Assembly: GCA_033297075.1 (NCBI GenBank)
Contig: MU858057.1
Location: 310,001-374,000 of the forward strand
DNA: 64,000 nucleotides
DNA from: Rhypophila decipiens
Lineage: Eukaryota; Ascomycota; Sordariomycetes; Sordariales; Naviculisporaceae
Direction of reading: 5' to 3'
Part shown: positions 22,146 to 32,120 of the stretch, in pieces
Layout of the letters: every line of letters begins with the position of its first letter
Numbering within the stretch: position 1 is the first letter of the stretch
The notes under the pieces: model-generated
Told to the model about the DNA's origin: nothing
What the model saw: only the letters and a program-made list of their open reading frames with translations
Databases searched by the model: none
Made by a program: the position numbers and the translations under genes

Positions 22146-22423
22146 GTGATAAGATCAGTTCTCACATAGGTAGTAGGTACATGTACTTGATGTACACGAG
22201 GGAAGGAGGCTGCTAGTTGGTGGTTACTAGCGGTGGGTTAAAAAAATCTACATTATCCCTACAGATATAATAAGACATGTCTACCTTCAATAGCATAATA
22301 CCTACCATAGCTAGCACCGACCTGAAAGGGTATAGGGCCATCCGCCAACTCCGCCATGCTTGAGAATGCAGAGCAAATGCACCATACCTACCTCACTGCC
22401 TCCAGAGCAAGTGTCACGTCTCC

Positions 22424-24622
22424 TCACTCCTCTGAGTCCTCTCCTGGGTTTTCCAGCATGGATTCTCCTTCGCTGTCCAGCATGAATTCTCCTTCGTTTT
22501 CCAGTTCGAATTCTCCTTCGCTGTCCAGCATGAATTCTCCTTCGTTTTCCAGCATGGATTCTCCTTCGCTGTCCAGCATGGATTCTTCTTCGCTGTCCAG
22601 CATGGATTCTCCTTCGCTGTCCAGCATGGATTCTCCTTCGTTTTGCAGCATTAATTCTCCTTCGCTGTCCAGCATTAATTCTCCTTCACTGTCCAGCATG
22701 GATTCTCCTTCGCTGTCCGACGTGAATCCCAGCTCCCATAGCACAGCCGCTATCAGGTGCTTTTCATCCACCGTGCCCTGAAAGACCTCCGCGTCACCAA
22801 GATACTCATACAGCTCCTCCACTGAACCGCTCATTGCCGGAGGAGGTCGAATCTGCTCCTCCTCAGCATCCTTGTCTCCTCCTTCTTGCGTGGCCCTAGC
22901 GCTCCTAGAAGGGAAACGACTCTCAAAAAAGGCCCTCAACCTCCTCTCCTCCTCCGCCGAAGCCTTCACGTCCAACCGTTCAGCATACGCCTCCTGCTCT
23001 CTCGCAGCCCGGATCCTCGTCCCCAACAACCACTGGACATCGGGGTGAATTTTGAATGGATGGGCAACCTCACGAGCGATGGCCACTTCGTTATTGATTT
23101 CTCGTTCCTCCTCCTCCTCCTCCTCCTCCTCCTCTTCTTCTTCTTCTTCATGCTCGTCAATATCCATCAAGTCCTCGTCCTCCTCCTCTTCCCCATCAGT
23201 ATCCATCAAGTCCTCCTCCTCCTCCTCTTCTTGCTCATCTGCATCCTCAAGTTCTCTCTCGCTGAAGAGAACAGGCATCAAAGCCCTCTCCACCTCTTCA
23301 ATATCCATCAACTCCACCTCCTCAGCAGCAGCAAGCGGAGCGGTATCCCCCTTCACAACATGCAATCCCAGCCGTCTCGGCGCGTCCCCCCAATAGTAGG
23401 TCCGCGATCCTCTCGACCTGAGCCCAAGCTTGGCAAGCGCATAATCGACATCCTCATCATAGACCACATTCTTGGCGACCTCATTGTCCCCCAACTCCTC
23501 CCTAGTATTGACCCTCTCGGCAATGAGCATTGCCACCTGCTCTATGATCTGTTCCGTCACCCGGACCGCAATCCCGTAAAGGTCTTCTAGGCCCGAGGTG
23601 CGTATAGCCGGTGTGCCCGCTGCGTTTTCCTCCTCTAGCATGCCAGTCGGCATGGTCACCCAGTTGCCACTCCCGTCCGGTTCTTGGCGTGCAGAATTCA
23701 TAAAGATCCGTTCGGATACTTCCAGCAAGTTTTTGACTTTGAAAAACTCGAGCGATTTTATCAGCTTTGGCATGTCCTTGCTTCTGGCGTCAGCGCTCTT
23801 GCCCTTTGTTTTGGCAGCTGTGGTTCTAGTTGTAGCCGAGTTGGTGGTGACCGAAGCAGACGCCTCTTCTTCTTCTTCTTCCTCTTCTTCCTCCTCCTCG
23901 ACAGTCTCGGGTTGCTGTGTCTGATTTTTCCTCAACTGACCCTGCATCCTCTCCATCTTAAAGAGATTAGCCTTTGTGATCAGCCAATTGTCATCCCCCC
24001 ACCATTCTTTCTCCAACGACTGTTCTTGCTTTTCTTGGAGGATGGCCAGTCTATCGGCTTCCCTTTCCAGTCTGTCACAGCAGTCTGTGCTGATTTCCAC
24101 TGCCGCGGGTATATCAGCCGGCAACGACAGGATTGGTTGTTCGGGATCACCGTTTTCGGGATTGTCTACAAGTTTGGCGCACGATTCCTCGAGGAGTTCC
24201 AGATAGGCTCCAACTTCGAGCTTGGTCTTGGTCTTGATACGCTCTGCTATAGCAGGCGTGTTGTATCGACCGAAGCGACATAGGGCGTTGTAGAGGGCCT
24301 CTTTCTCGGTCGTCGTCCATACTTTGAGCCCGATTTGAGATGGCGGCATGTCTTGAGGCTCTAGAGAAACTCCGTCGATGGCGTCTATGATTTGTTGGTT
24401 CAAAAGCTCCAAATAGGCCAGGTTGTGTGTGCCACGCTGCTTGAGTGGGCGCTTCGCCGGGCCGGTTTGGCTGGCTCCCGAATTTGTTTGGACTCGTTTG
24501 GGTGGTTGTGATGATTGTCGGGGTAGTTCTAGTGGTGGTGAAGGCGAACTGGCTGCTGATGCTGAGCCTGATGCTGATGCTGATCCTTCACCCCCAGGGG
24601 GTTTCAACGAGCTGGCCATCAT
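22424..24622 (-). CDS. Acidic SANT/Myb-like protein, probable Rrn5 homologue (Pol I upstream activation factor)
   Basis: Single exon, 732 aa, ATG at 24622 (a second ATG follows immediately). After a Ser/Pro-rich N-terminus there is a YLELLNQQIIDAI helix, then VWTTTEKEALYNALCRFG...IAERIKTKTKLEVGAYLELLEE, a SANT/Myb-like domain with the arrangement seen in fungal Rrn5, a UAF subunit that promotes rDNA transcription. The middle holds coiled-coil (CDRLEREADRLAILQEKQEQ) and ordered segments, interleaved with three long Glu/Asp tracts. The C-terminus is about 11 copies of an 8-residue acidic repeat. The protein is much longer than yeast Rrn5, mainly through acidic low-complexity sequence. Alternative: another SANT-containing chromatin factor. 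Confidence 0.6.
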   Translation of the reverse strand: MMASSLKPPGGEGSASASGSASAASSPSPPLELPRQSSQPPKRVQTNSGASQTGPAKRPLKQRGTHNLAYLELLNQQIIDAIDGVSLEPQDMPPSQIGLKVWTTTEKEALYNALCRFGRYNTPAIAERIKTKTKLEVGAYLELLEESCAKLVDNPENGDPEQPILSLPADIPAAVEISTDCCDRLEREADRLAILQEKQEQSLEKEWWGDDNWLITKANLFKMERMQGQLRKNQTQQPETVEEEEEEEEEEEEASASVTTNSATTRTTAAKTKGKSADARSKDMPKLIKSLEFFKVKNLLEVSERIFMNSARQEPDGSGNWVTMPTGMLEEENAAGTPAIRTSGLEDLYGIAVRVTEQIIEQVAMLIAERVNTREELGDNEVAKNVVYDEDVDYALAKLGLRSRGSRTYYWGDAPRRLGLHVVKGDTAPLAAAEEVELMDIEEVERALMPVLFSERELEDADEQEEEEEEDLMDTDGEEEEDEDLMDIDEHEEEEEEEEEEEEEEEREINNEVAIAREVAHPFKIHPDVQWLLGTRIRAAREQEAYAERLDVKASAEEERRLRAFFESRFPSRSARATQEGGDKDAEEEQIRPPPAMSGSVEELYEYLGDAEVFQGTVDEKHLIAAVLWELGFTSDSEGESMLDSEGELMLDSEGELMLQNEGESMLDSEGESMLDSEEESMLDSEGESMLENEGEFMLDSEGEFELENEGEFMLDSEGESMLENPGEDSEE
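22448..22719 (-). repeat. 24-bp coding minisatellite (8-residue acidic repeat)
   Basis: About 11 units of 24 bp encode variants of (D/E)(S/N)EGE(S/L/F)ML at the C-terminus of the SANT protein. Units differ mostly by single bases (AGC/TTC or GAC/GAA swaps), and the frame is intact throughout. Confidence 0.93.
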
Positions 24623-25304
24623 CTTGTTCTGTCGTGACCAATGCCTGTGTTCGCGGCAAGGGCAGGATAGGAGAGCTCGTGTCGGATTAGGAAGGAGGGG
24701 CCCTTTGGCATGCAAATTGTCGACAAGTCTCCACTCTACTCGCGGTACTTCGGATGCAGCCCCTTGTCGCTTATTTCAATGCCAGCTGTGTGGTGCTGAA
24801 GACGATGAAGATGTGCTAAAGACGATGAAGATGTGCTAAAGACGATGAAGACGAGGGTATTCTTAGGTACTCTTGGCTTTTCCACTTCTTTTGATTGGTG
24901 CTTGGGGTTTTGTCAACAATTTGCATGCCAAAGATAACGGGACTCTGTAAACTTTAGAGTGGGCCAAGTGGGGTAAAGATTTCCGAGAGAAAGTTAGGGA
25001 CCAATCACATTCCACAGAGAACCTTGATGGCTGCGGCCGGTCAATCAATGAACAGGGGGCCCGTGCGATCCCGGCTCTGTCTTGGCAGGTCAGGGGGTAA
25101 CCTTGTAGCTTTGTGATTCGTGCACGAAATGGCAAATTGGGCCAATCAAGTCAGAGATTTGGACTGACTCATCAGCCGACGGCCAGCTGCCCTATAGATC
25201 TGTACACTAAGCATTTGGAGATTCTCCAACGTCACGTCTTCATGTTCTCACGGCTGAAAAGCCCAACTTGAAAATTCCTGGAAAAAGAGTAAGACGTAGC
25301 AATC
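24623..25304. promoter_or_regulatory. Divergent promoter region with four CCAAT boxes
   Basis: 680 bp between the divergent SANT-protein and Irc3 start codons. CCAAT or ATTGG pentamers lie at about 24894-24898, 25001-25005, 25136-25140 and 25142-25146, the last pair being inverted and nearly adjacent. Ascomycete CCAAT-binding complex (Hap2/3/5) sites are known promoter elements; function here is inferred. Confidence 0.5.
24793..24851 (+). repeat. 20-bp tandem repeat, about 2.9 copies
   Basis: The unit GACGATGAAGATGTGCTAAA occurs at 24801-24820 and 24821-24840 without mismatch, with partial copies on both sides. It lies in the upstream region of the SANT-protein gene. Confidence 0.9.
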
Positions 25305-27290
25305 ATGAGGAAAACTGTATACATGCCAATACTGTTGGCATCGAGATCATTCTCGACCACTGCAAGGCTACTGTCCAGTGCCGTTCGTCTTCGCGACTAC
25401 CAAGAAGAATGCATCCAGTCAGTCCTGTCTGGTATTGAGAATGGCCATAAACGGCTGGGTATATCTCTGGCCACTGGAAGCGGGAAAACAGTACGTACCT
25501 TCACAGAAACTTGAAATATATCACAATCCTTAACAAGTAACTATTAGGTCGTTTTCACTCAACTTATTGATCGGGTCAAGCCGCTGTCGGACATTGCCAC
25601 TCAGACCCTGATCATCGCCCATCGACGTGAACTGGTCGAGCAGGCGGCCAGGCATTGTGAGGGAGCTTATCCAGACAAGAAGATCGATATTGAGATGGGC
25701 AAGCTGTCTGCCTCGGGCTTCGCCGATATCACTGTCGCCAGTCTCCAGAGCATCACGTCTCAGGATCGCATGCTCAAGTTTGACCCAGCCCGCTTCAAGT
25801 TGGTCCTGGTAGACGAGGCCCATCATATTGTCGCTCCCGGATATCTCAGAATCCTCCAGCACTTTGGCTTATCAACCAAACAACCGGCCTCACCGAACTT
25901 GGTAGGGGTCTCGGCAACCTTTTCTCGCTTCGATGGGCTGAAGCTGGGAGCGGCTATTGACGAAATCGTCTACCACAAGGACTACGTGGAGATGATTGGG
26001 GACAAGTGGCTGACGAATGTCATCTTTACCACGGTCAAATCCACAGCCGACCTATCCAAGGTAAGGACCAAGGGCAGGGCGGGAAGTGGCGAATTCGAGA
26101 CGGGCTCCCTGTCCGAGGCCGTCAACACGAACGAGATCAATGACATTGCCATCCGCGCCTGGAACGCCAAAGCGGCCGGCCGCAAGTCGACTCTGGTGTT
26201 CTGTGTCGACATTAACCATGTCGTCTCGATGACCAAGAGGTTTCGGCATTATGGTTTTGATGCTCGGTATGTAACTGGTGAAACTCCTATCAAGGAACGA
26301 GCCGAACGATTGGATGCCTTCAAGAGGGGGGATTTCCCGGTACTGGTCAACTGCGGCGTGTTCACCGAGGGGACCGATATCCCCAATATCGACTGTATTC
26401 TTCTGGCAAGGCCGACAAAGTCCCGAAATCTGCTAATTCAGATGATTGGTCGCGGCATGAGACTGTACCCCGGGAAAGAGAACTGCCATGTTATTGACAT
26501 GGTTTCGACCTTGGAAACGGGCATCGTGACAACGCCGACTTTGTTCGGGCTGGATCCCAGCGAGATCGTCTCTGGCGTCTCGGCTGATGAGATGAGGGAA
26601 AAGCGGCAAGAGAAGGAAGAGAAGACTGCCGAATTACCAGACAATTCTGCTGCGCCAGAACAACCTTCAGGGCGAAATCACAAGATCACCATGACCGACT
26701 ATGATTCAGTCTTTGACCTGATTTCCGATACCTCTGGCGAGAAGCACATTCGCTCCTTGAGTCAGTACACGTGGGTTCAGGTCGGGGCCGACCGTTATGT
26801 GCTCAGCGGGCAAGATGGATCGTACATACGGTTGGAGAGGGATGAGACCCGAGATCCGGACTCAGCTCGTTACATAGCCTGGATAGTGCGAGCCTTGCCG
26901 CCGGGGACCAAGTCTCCCTTTGCCACCCCACGGGAGCTTCTTGTGAGCCCAACATTCGAAAATGCACTCCACGGGTGCGACAAATATGCCCAGGAGCACT
27001 TTGCGCACGTATGGATCGCGAGACGCATGCGATGGCGAGACGGGCCTGCGACGGACGGACAGCTCAAGTTCCTGAATAAACAGAGACCTGCAGATGATCC
27101 TCTTTTGCCGGGCGACATCACCAAGGGGAAGGCGGCCGACATGATCACGAAGCTCAAACATGGCGCCAAGGGAAGGTTTGCAAGTCTTCGGGCCCATCAG
27201 AGACGCCAGACAAAGGCAGAACTCGCTGCAGAGCTGGAGCAGCAACAGAGACTACGTGAGATTGTGACCGTCGGGCCCGTCTTGCACTGA
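25305..27290 (+). CDS. irc3: Mitochondrial ATP-dependent helicase Irc3
   Basis: Exons 25305-25490 and 25548-27290 (642 aa). Irc3 is a superfamily 2 double-strand DNA-branch helicase needed for mitochondrial DNA stability. An Arg/Ser/Thr-rich presequence (about residues 1-28, ...[10 protein letters not shown]) fits mitochondrial import. Motifs in order: Q-like RLRDYQEE; motif I LATGSGKT (residues 55-62); Ia [11 protein letters not shown]; motif II VDEAHH near 151; motif III SATFSR; and helicase C domain [11 protein letters not shown] ... [21 protein letters not shown] with motif [15 protein letters not shown]. The C-terminal region is lysine-rich with [17 protein letters not shown]. The 57-nt intron falls exactly after the Walker A threonine codon. 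It is divergent from the SANT-protein gene. Confidence 0.92.
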
Positions 27291-28135
27291 TGATGCTTGT
27301 TGCATGCGGTGCTGTTACGGCCGGGCAGTTGAAAGTGTTGGAATACTGGTCTTTCAATTCTTGATAAAAAGCGTCGTTACTACAAACCTTGCGGGCAAAG
27401 GGTGAATGAAAATGGGAGAAAGCCGTGACAAGGCCTTGCAAAAATAATGGCGGTATAATGGTACTGACAGGGGCTCCTTCCTCTCGTTCCTCTCGTTTTC
27501 TTGAATTCGGGACGATCGACCCACGCGTTTCTCTGAACCCAAGATCTGAGAAAACATGTCGGGTCGTGCCTTCCCTTCATCTTGAGAACTGAAGCTTGGC
27601 ACCGGAGCTTATTCACCGGGCTGGAACGAGTCTCTGGCCAAGGTGATGTCAGTTTGCTTCGATCCAAGCTGGCTGCGATGGTCACGAAGGTCACGAAGCT
27701 AGCGGGCGCAGTGAGGTCTGCTGTCACTTGAAGGCATTTTGAGATTGAAGAAAACCCCCCACCACACACAACAATGGCCGTCTATTTTCCCTTCTCTCCC
27801 ATGCGCACCTGTTCCCTCGCGCGCTCCCTCGCCAACTCTTGAAAGTATTCTTCTCTTACGTGCACAAAATGTCTCGTCGGTGCGCCAAGTAGCAGACTTC
27901 GCTCACCGAGACTCACCGATTCATGGCACTTTACTGCCCTCAATACTCTTTTCAACACCTGCAGAATTCAGTCGCACTCTCAAACTCACCCAAACCATAT
28001 TTACCCATCCTAAACTTATTCTTACGCCCCAGACTCTCGGGTTCGTGAGTTGGTTACTTCAATCCCGTCCCGCTAAGTCTACCTACGACCTAGAACCCAA
28101 CCCCGTCCTGATCGGCCCCCTTTCAACCAGGAAAG
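27291..28135. other. Intergenic region with probable leader of the downstream gene
   Basis: 845 bp. The second half (about 27740-28135) is CT-rich and free of family-like coding sequence, probably the 5' UTR and promoter of the gene at 28136. Confidence 0.45.
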
Positions 28136-30181
28136 ATGGAACAAGTCGTCCCAGGAACCACAGCAGAGACCAATCCCCCGCAGACCTCGAGGAATCAAGC
28201 AAACTCCGCGGCCGACTTATTTTCGGGCCAAAGTGTCAAAGACAAGAAGCCGACTTTGCCCTCAATCACTCAGGCCGCGACTCACCTCTCTCCTCTTGGC
28301 CCCACCGTGATTTGGGTCGAAGACATGGGTCATCCAGATGTCGCTCCCGAGACCATGGCGCAGGAGGGCTCCAAGATTGAGGCTCGTCGTCCGTCGTCCG
28401 AGTGTCCCCAGGTCGCTCCAGTTGTTGCTCCCACGCAAGTCGGGCCGGACAGCGCGTGTATTTTGATGACACCTGAACGCCCATGCACCAACATGACGGC
28501 AGCTGTCCCCGAGTACCGATGCTGTGGAGGACAGGCTCGTTTGACTGCCCAGGTGGGTGGCAAGGAAAAGGAGATCTCCCAGCTCCTGGGCAAACCTAAT
28601 CTGCCAAAGCACCGTGAACACAAATTGGCTTCGGCCAAACCAGCCAAAACGGAAACCCAAAGCTCTGGTGCATCCTCACCCCACATCGAGACCCATCAAC
28701 CATGCGACGGCCACATGAAAAACTGTTTGCACATAAACCAGTTCTCCCGCATCCTTCCCACCGATGAGTTCAACTGGGCCCGGCACGCGGACGTGAGTGG
28801 CTTTTTCAAATACCCACCCGCCGACCTTGAAACCATGGAGCAGGCAATCAAGGAAGCCGACGAACTCAGCGTTCACCACGAAACAACTCTCAAGGGACTG
28901 GAAACCGAACTGGATGAGTTCCTCGACGGTCACACCCAGTATTCCCAGGCCTTCAAGCGCTTTTTCGACCAGCACAACGCCCGAGTCAAGCAGCTCCGCG
29001 ACGAGCGTCATCTCAAAGCCCAGACCTTGTTGCAGCTAGAGGCCAACATTGAGTCCGGGTTCGAAAGGATCCAAAAATGGCCAGGCGCTGAGAACCCTCA
29101 GGCCATACGAGACACGCTAAGATTTGCCACCACCATGAAAGCAAAAGTCGATGCAGAATTGAAGGAAATTGACCAGCAGCTGAAGAACAAAACCACGCTC
29201 GCAAATGAGATTCTTGAGCAGAATCTTTTGGTCGATTTCAACCCCTTCAAACTGATTGAAGATCAGCGGAAACGTGCCGACGAAGCAGAGATCCTGAAAG
29301 AACGGCAGGAGTGGGCGGCTTGGATGGTGACTTTGTGGAGAGTCAAGCATGGATCAACCGACTTTCGGAAATGTGCCTGGATGTGGCACGACGTGGCAGC
29401 CGAGAACATGTATCCCAAGATGATGCCAACCTACCCGACTGGCCCTGTCACTGCTACACCCCGAGATCACGCTCCCCTCCGAATTCCCAGCCAGACCCAA
29501 CATGAGATCAAGATCCCTCGCTGGTTTGCAGTTCTGGATGCCAGTGGGAGGATAGGACTGGAAGGAGAGACACCAGAAGCTCGGTATCAGGACCTCGTCG
29601 CTGCGCTACAAGATCTCGAGAATGCGAGAGAGATCGAGGAATCGGAGGGCCCGGCCGAGCAGAAGACATTCCAGAAGGAATGGCATGAGGCAAATCCAAG
29701 CTGGCCGTGGCCTAACAGGCAGAAGCGTGGCGGCTGGTGGACTTGCCGGTCAGGCCCTGACGCTTCCGAGGCGGAACAGAAATGCAGCGTGTGCCACAAA
29801 GCCGCAGCGTCCCAGGTCAATGGTGTTCAGCCACGCACAAGACCGGGCCCTCCGCCGCGGCGGCAGACGGGCAAAGCTCTGAAAGAGCAAGCCAAAACCG
29901 ACAAGACCGACAACCCGCGACTCTGCGCAGGCGAAGGACACAAGAAACTCCTGGCTGAGATTGAGAAAGCTATGGATAAGTGCAACGAGCAAGACAAGAT
30001 GGCACTCAGAGCCCGAATGGAACAGCAGCGGCAGGCAAATGAGGAGTTCGATCGTGCTCGACGTGGCCAGGAGCAGAACATAAAGGAAGACAATTTCATC
30101 AGAATCTTGGTTGCCGGCTCCCCGGAGGGCAAAGGCCAAGAGATCTTTTGTTATGGCGGGGCTCGTTTTCATAAGAAATAA
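28136..30181 (+). CDS. Unrecognised coiled-coil protein with C-terminal Cys motif, 681 aa
   Basis: Single exon with ATG at 28136 after a long CT-rich leader. I do not recognise the family. Residues 1-190 are low-complexity and Thr/Pro/Gln-rich. Residues about 195-420 form a helical, heavily charged region with coiled-coil character (MEQAIKEADELSVHHETTLK, FERIQKWPGAENPQAIRDTL, NPFKLIEDQRKRADEAEILK). A tryptophan-rich segment follows (WAAWMVTLWRVKHG, CAWMWHDVAAENMYPKMMP). A possible zinc-binding piece reads GGWWTCRSGPDASEAEQKCSVCHK, with C-x10-C-x2-C-x-His. The tail (about 590-681) is basic and glutamine-rich. No signal peptide or membrane segment is visible. Codon use resembles neighbouring genes. 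The function is not inferred. Confidence 0.78.
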   Translation: MEQVVPGTTAETNPPQTSRNQANSAADLFSGQSVKDKKPTLPSITQAATHLSPLGPTVIWVEDMGHPDVAPETMAQEGSKIEARRPSSECPQVAPVVAPTQVGPDSACILMTPERPCTNMTAAVPEYRCCGGQARLTAQVGGKEKEISQLLGKPNLPKHREHKLASAKPAKTETQSSGASSPHIETHQPCDGHMKNCLHINQFSRILPTDEFNWARHADVSGFFKYPPADLETMEQAIKEADELSVHHETTLKGLETELDEFLDGHTQYSQAFKRFFDQHNARVKQLRDERHLKAQTLLQLEANIESGFERIQKWPGAENPQAIRDTLRFATTMKAKVDAELKEIDQQLKNKTTLANEILEQNLLVDFNPFKLIEDQRKRADEAEILKERQEWAAWMVTLWRVKHGSTDFRKCAWMWHDVAAENMYPKMMPTYPTGPVTATPRDHAPLRIPSQTQHEIKIPRWFAVLDASGRIGLEGETPEARYQDLVAALQDLENAREIEESEGPAEQKTFQKEWHEANPSWPWPNRQKRGGWWTCRSGPDASEAEQKCSVCHKAAASQVNGVQPRTRPGPPPRRQTGKALKEQAKTDKTDNPRLCAGEGHKKLLAEIEKAMDKCNEQDKMALRARMEQQRQANEEFDRARRGQEQNIKEDNFIRILVAGSPEGKGQEIFCYGGARFHKK

Positions 30182-32120
30182 TATCAGTGGCTTTCATTGA
30201 TACTATCAAGACCTATCACGGTGTCTGCGAGTGGTACAGCGGGCGGTCACATGGGATCCTTCTGGCGGCGATTGACCTGTGTTAACGCAACACAAGGTTC
30301 GTGCAGACGGTTTGTGGCTGGCGGCTTTTACCTGTTGGTGGGGATGGTGAGATACGATGAGTCAAATGGAAGAGTTGACGGCTTGACGAAGAACGGTTTA
30401 CCGAGGGATTACCAACGCATTGACGGCACCCTTTGTGGCTTACTGTTTGTTGCCTCATTTTATCGTTTGAGCGGAAGAACCAGCAGTGCTCTTTTATTGC
30501 TTTTCTTTTGGTGGCCACGAAGGGGAGTTTTAAGGGTTCAGGGCGTATGGTGGGAACAGTAATGTTGCCAGTGGAACAAGGAGAGTACAGAACAGATCGT
30601 CGCGCGCGATGGTCGAATCAACTTGTCAACCTGTCGTTTTCGGTTTGAGCTTTTTTTTTTTTTTTTTTTTTTTGGGGGGGGGGGGGGTTTTTTTTTTGTT
30701 AAAATTTTTTATTGTTTTAAAAAAAATTTGGGCTGTTATTTTTTTTGGGGGGGTNNNNNNNNNNCATTTATTGGTGCCCTGGTAAAACGGTTGATAAACA
30801 ACCTTTCGTCGGGGGCGTTGGGGCTAACACTTTGACCCTTTTTTTTTTTTTGTTTTTTGTTTTTTTTTTTTTTTTTTTTGGGGGGGGGTTTTCGGTTTTG
30901 GCTTGCTTAAAAGTTATTTCGTGTACTCAAAGCCTTGGCTCATATCATGTTTCGGTGGGGGTGGGCGCTTGGGAATTATTCTGTACCATCTAATGTAATG
31001 TCTACTGTGATACCCGGGATGCCCATATCTGGGGTAGGGGAGTCAGGATGAGACATAATGAGGAAGGAACTCCCAATGGGACGGATGTTCAGCTGGGACT
31101 CCTATGGATATTGATTGAGGAGGGACAACACCAGTGGATGGAGAGATGGTTTGGGAGCCTTGGGTCTAACGATAGCATCGGTTTGGCGCAAATTTGTTAT
31201 GGCATTGAATGGACGGTATGCATAGCATGATGGTATTTGCATTGTTATGGATGGATCAGAAGTTCATGGGCAGCGAGCGAATACGGCGGAAGCTGAATGA
31301 GGCGATGGGAGTCAGTCATTCACTCAGTCCCAATGAGGACATCAATATTACTTTACGAGCACAGATTGATAGTCCTAGCACAGGCGGTATTCTTCCTTTG
31401 CCGTATTAGGTACCTACCTGAGGTTTTGATGTTCTTTCCTGCAAACTTGGGCTCCCTCTCATTCTTTTTTTAATTCTTAATTTCTAATATGGTTACATTT
31501 CGAGCCATGAATTTATCTCATCTCCATCAAGTGCTGTAGCAAAAATACTGGCTCTTGTATATCCCATGTTGTTGAGGCTCAATGCCAAGTGCCTGGTTCG
31601 AGGCACAAATACCCCAAACAAACAGGGAATGACGTAGCGTGGGAGTTGCTTCCATTCCCCGCACGACACTGAGCCGAGAGAACCGCTGCGCTCGAACTGT
31701 GGGGAAGTGGTGAGGATGACCTCCACAATTTCCCGGACAACGGAACGGGGTTGAGCTTACTAGTGGATTGCTACAAGGACGGGGACAAAATATCTTTCAC
31801 CTAGAGAGGTGTGGTTGACCTGTTCTTTGACTGCTCTTGTGTGTTTATTCCCGTTATCCAACCCAAAGAAGTGGCTCTCGAAGAAACAACATATTCTCGT
31901 TTGGGCCTTGTCAGTTGAGTCAATTATATCTAGCGGCGGGGTTTCTCATCTCAAGAATCAGCTCATTTCATCGCCCGACACCTCAAAATCGGCTGAGGTT
32001 AGAACTAAGAGCCAGCCACCCAGCCAGCTCTCTCACGCGGGAATTTTTCAGCTTCTCTTCACACTCTTCTCCCCTTTTTTTTGTTCTTAATCATCATCAC
32101 TCGCCAAACGATCCGCCAAC
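30182..32120. other. Gene-free region containing an assembly gap
   Basis: 1.9 kb without recognisable genes. The stretch around 30650-30890 is low-quality sequence (separate entry). The rest includes the CT-rich leader of the next gene (about 31980-32120). Confidence 0.55.
30651..30889. other. 10-N gap with flanking poly-T/poly-G artefact
   Basis: Ns occupy 30755-30764. Both sides contain long T runs directly followed by G runs (for example about 30651-30686 and about 30858-30888). This looks like read-through of a poly-T tract with loss of signal rather than genuine sequence. The true length and content are unknown. Confidence 0.85.

Noticed and set aside
22356..22781. Plus-strand open frame rich in SSMDSPS repeats
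   Set aside because: It is the antisense reading of the 24-bp acidic repeat of the SANT protein; the minus frame extends over 2 kb with a SANT domain.
27739..28380. Plus-strand open frame overlapping the start of the coiled-coil gene
   Set aside because: It overlaps the coiled-coil gene in another frame, and its Ser/Pro/Thr-rich upstream part reads as a CT-rich leader.
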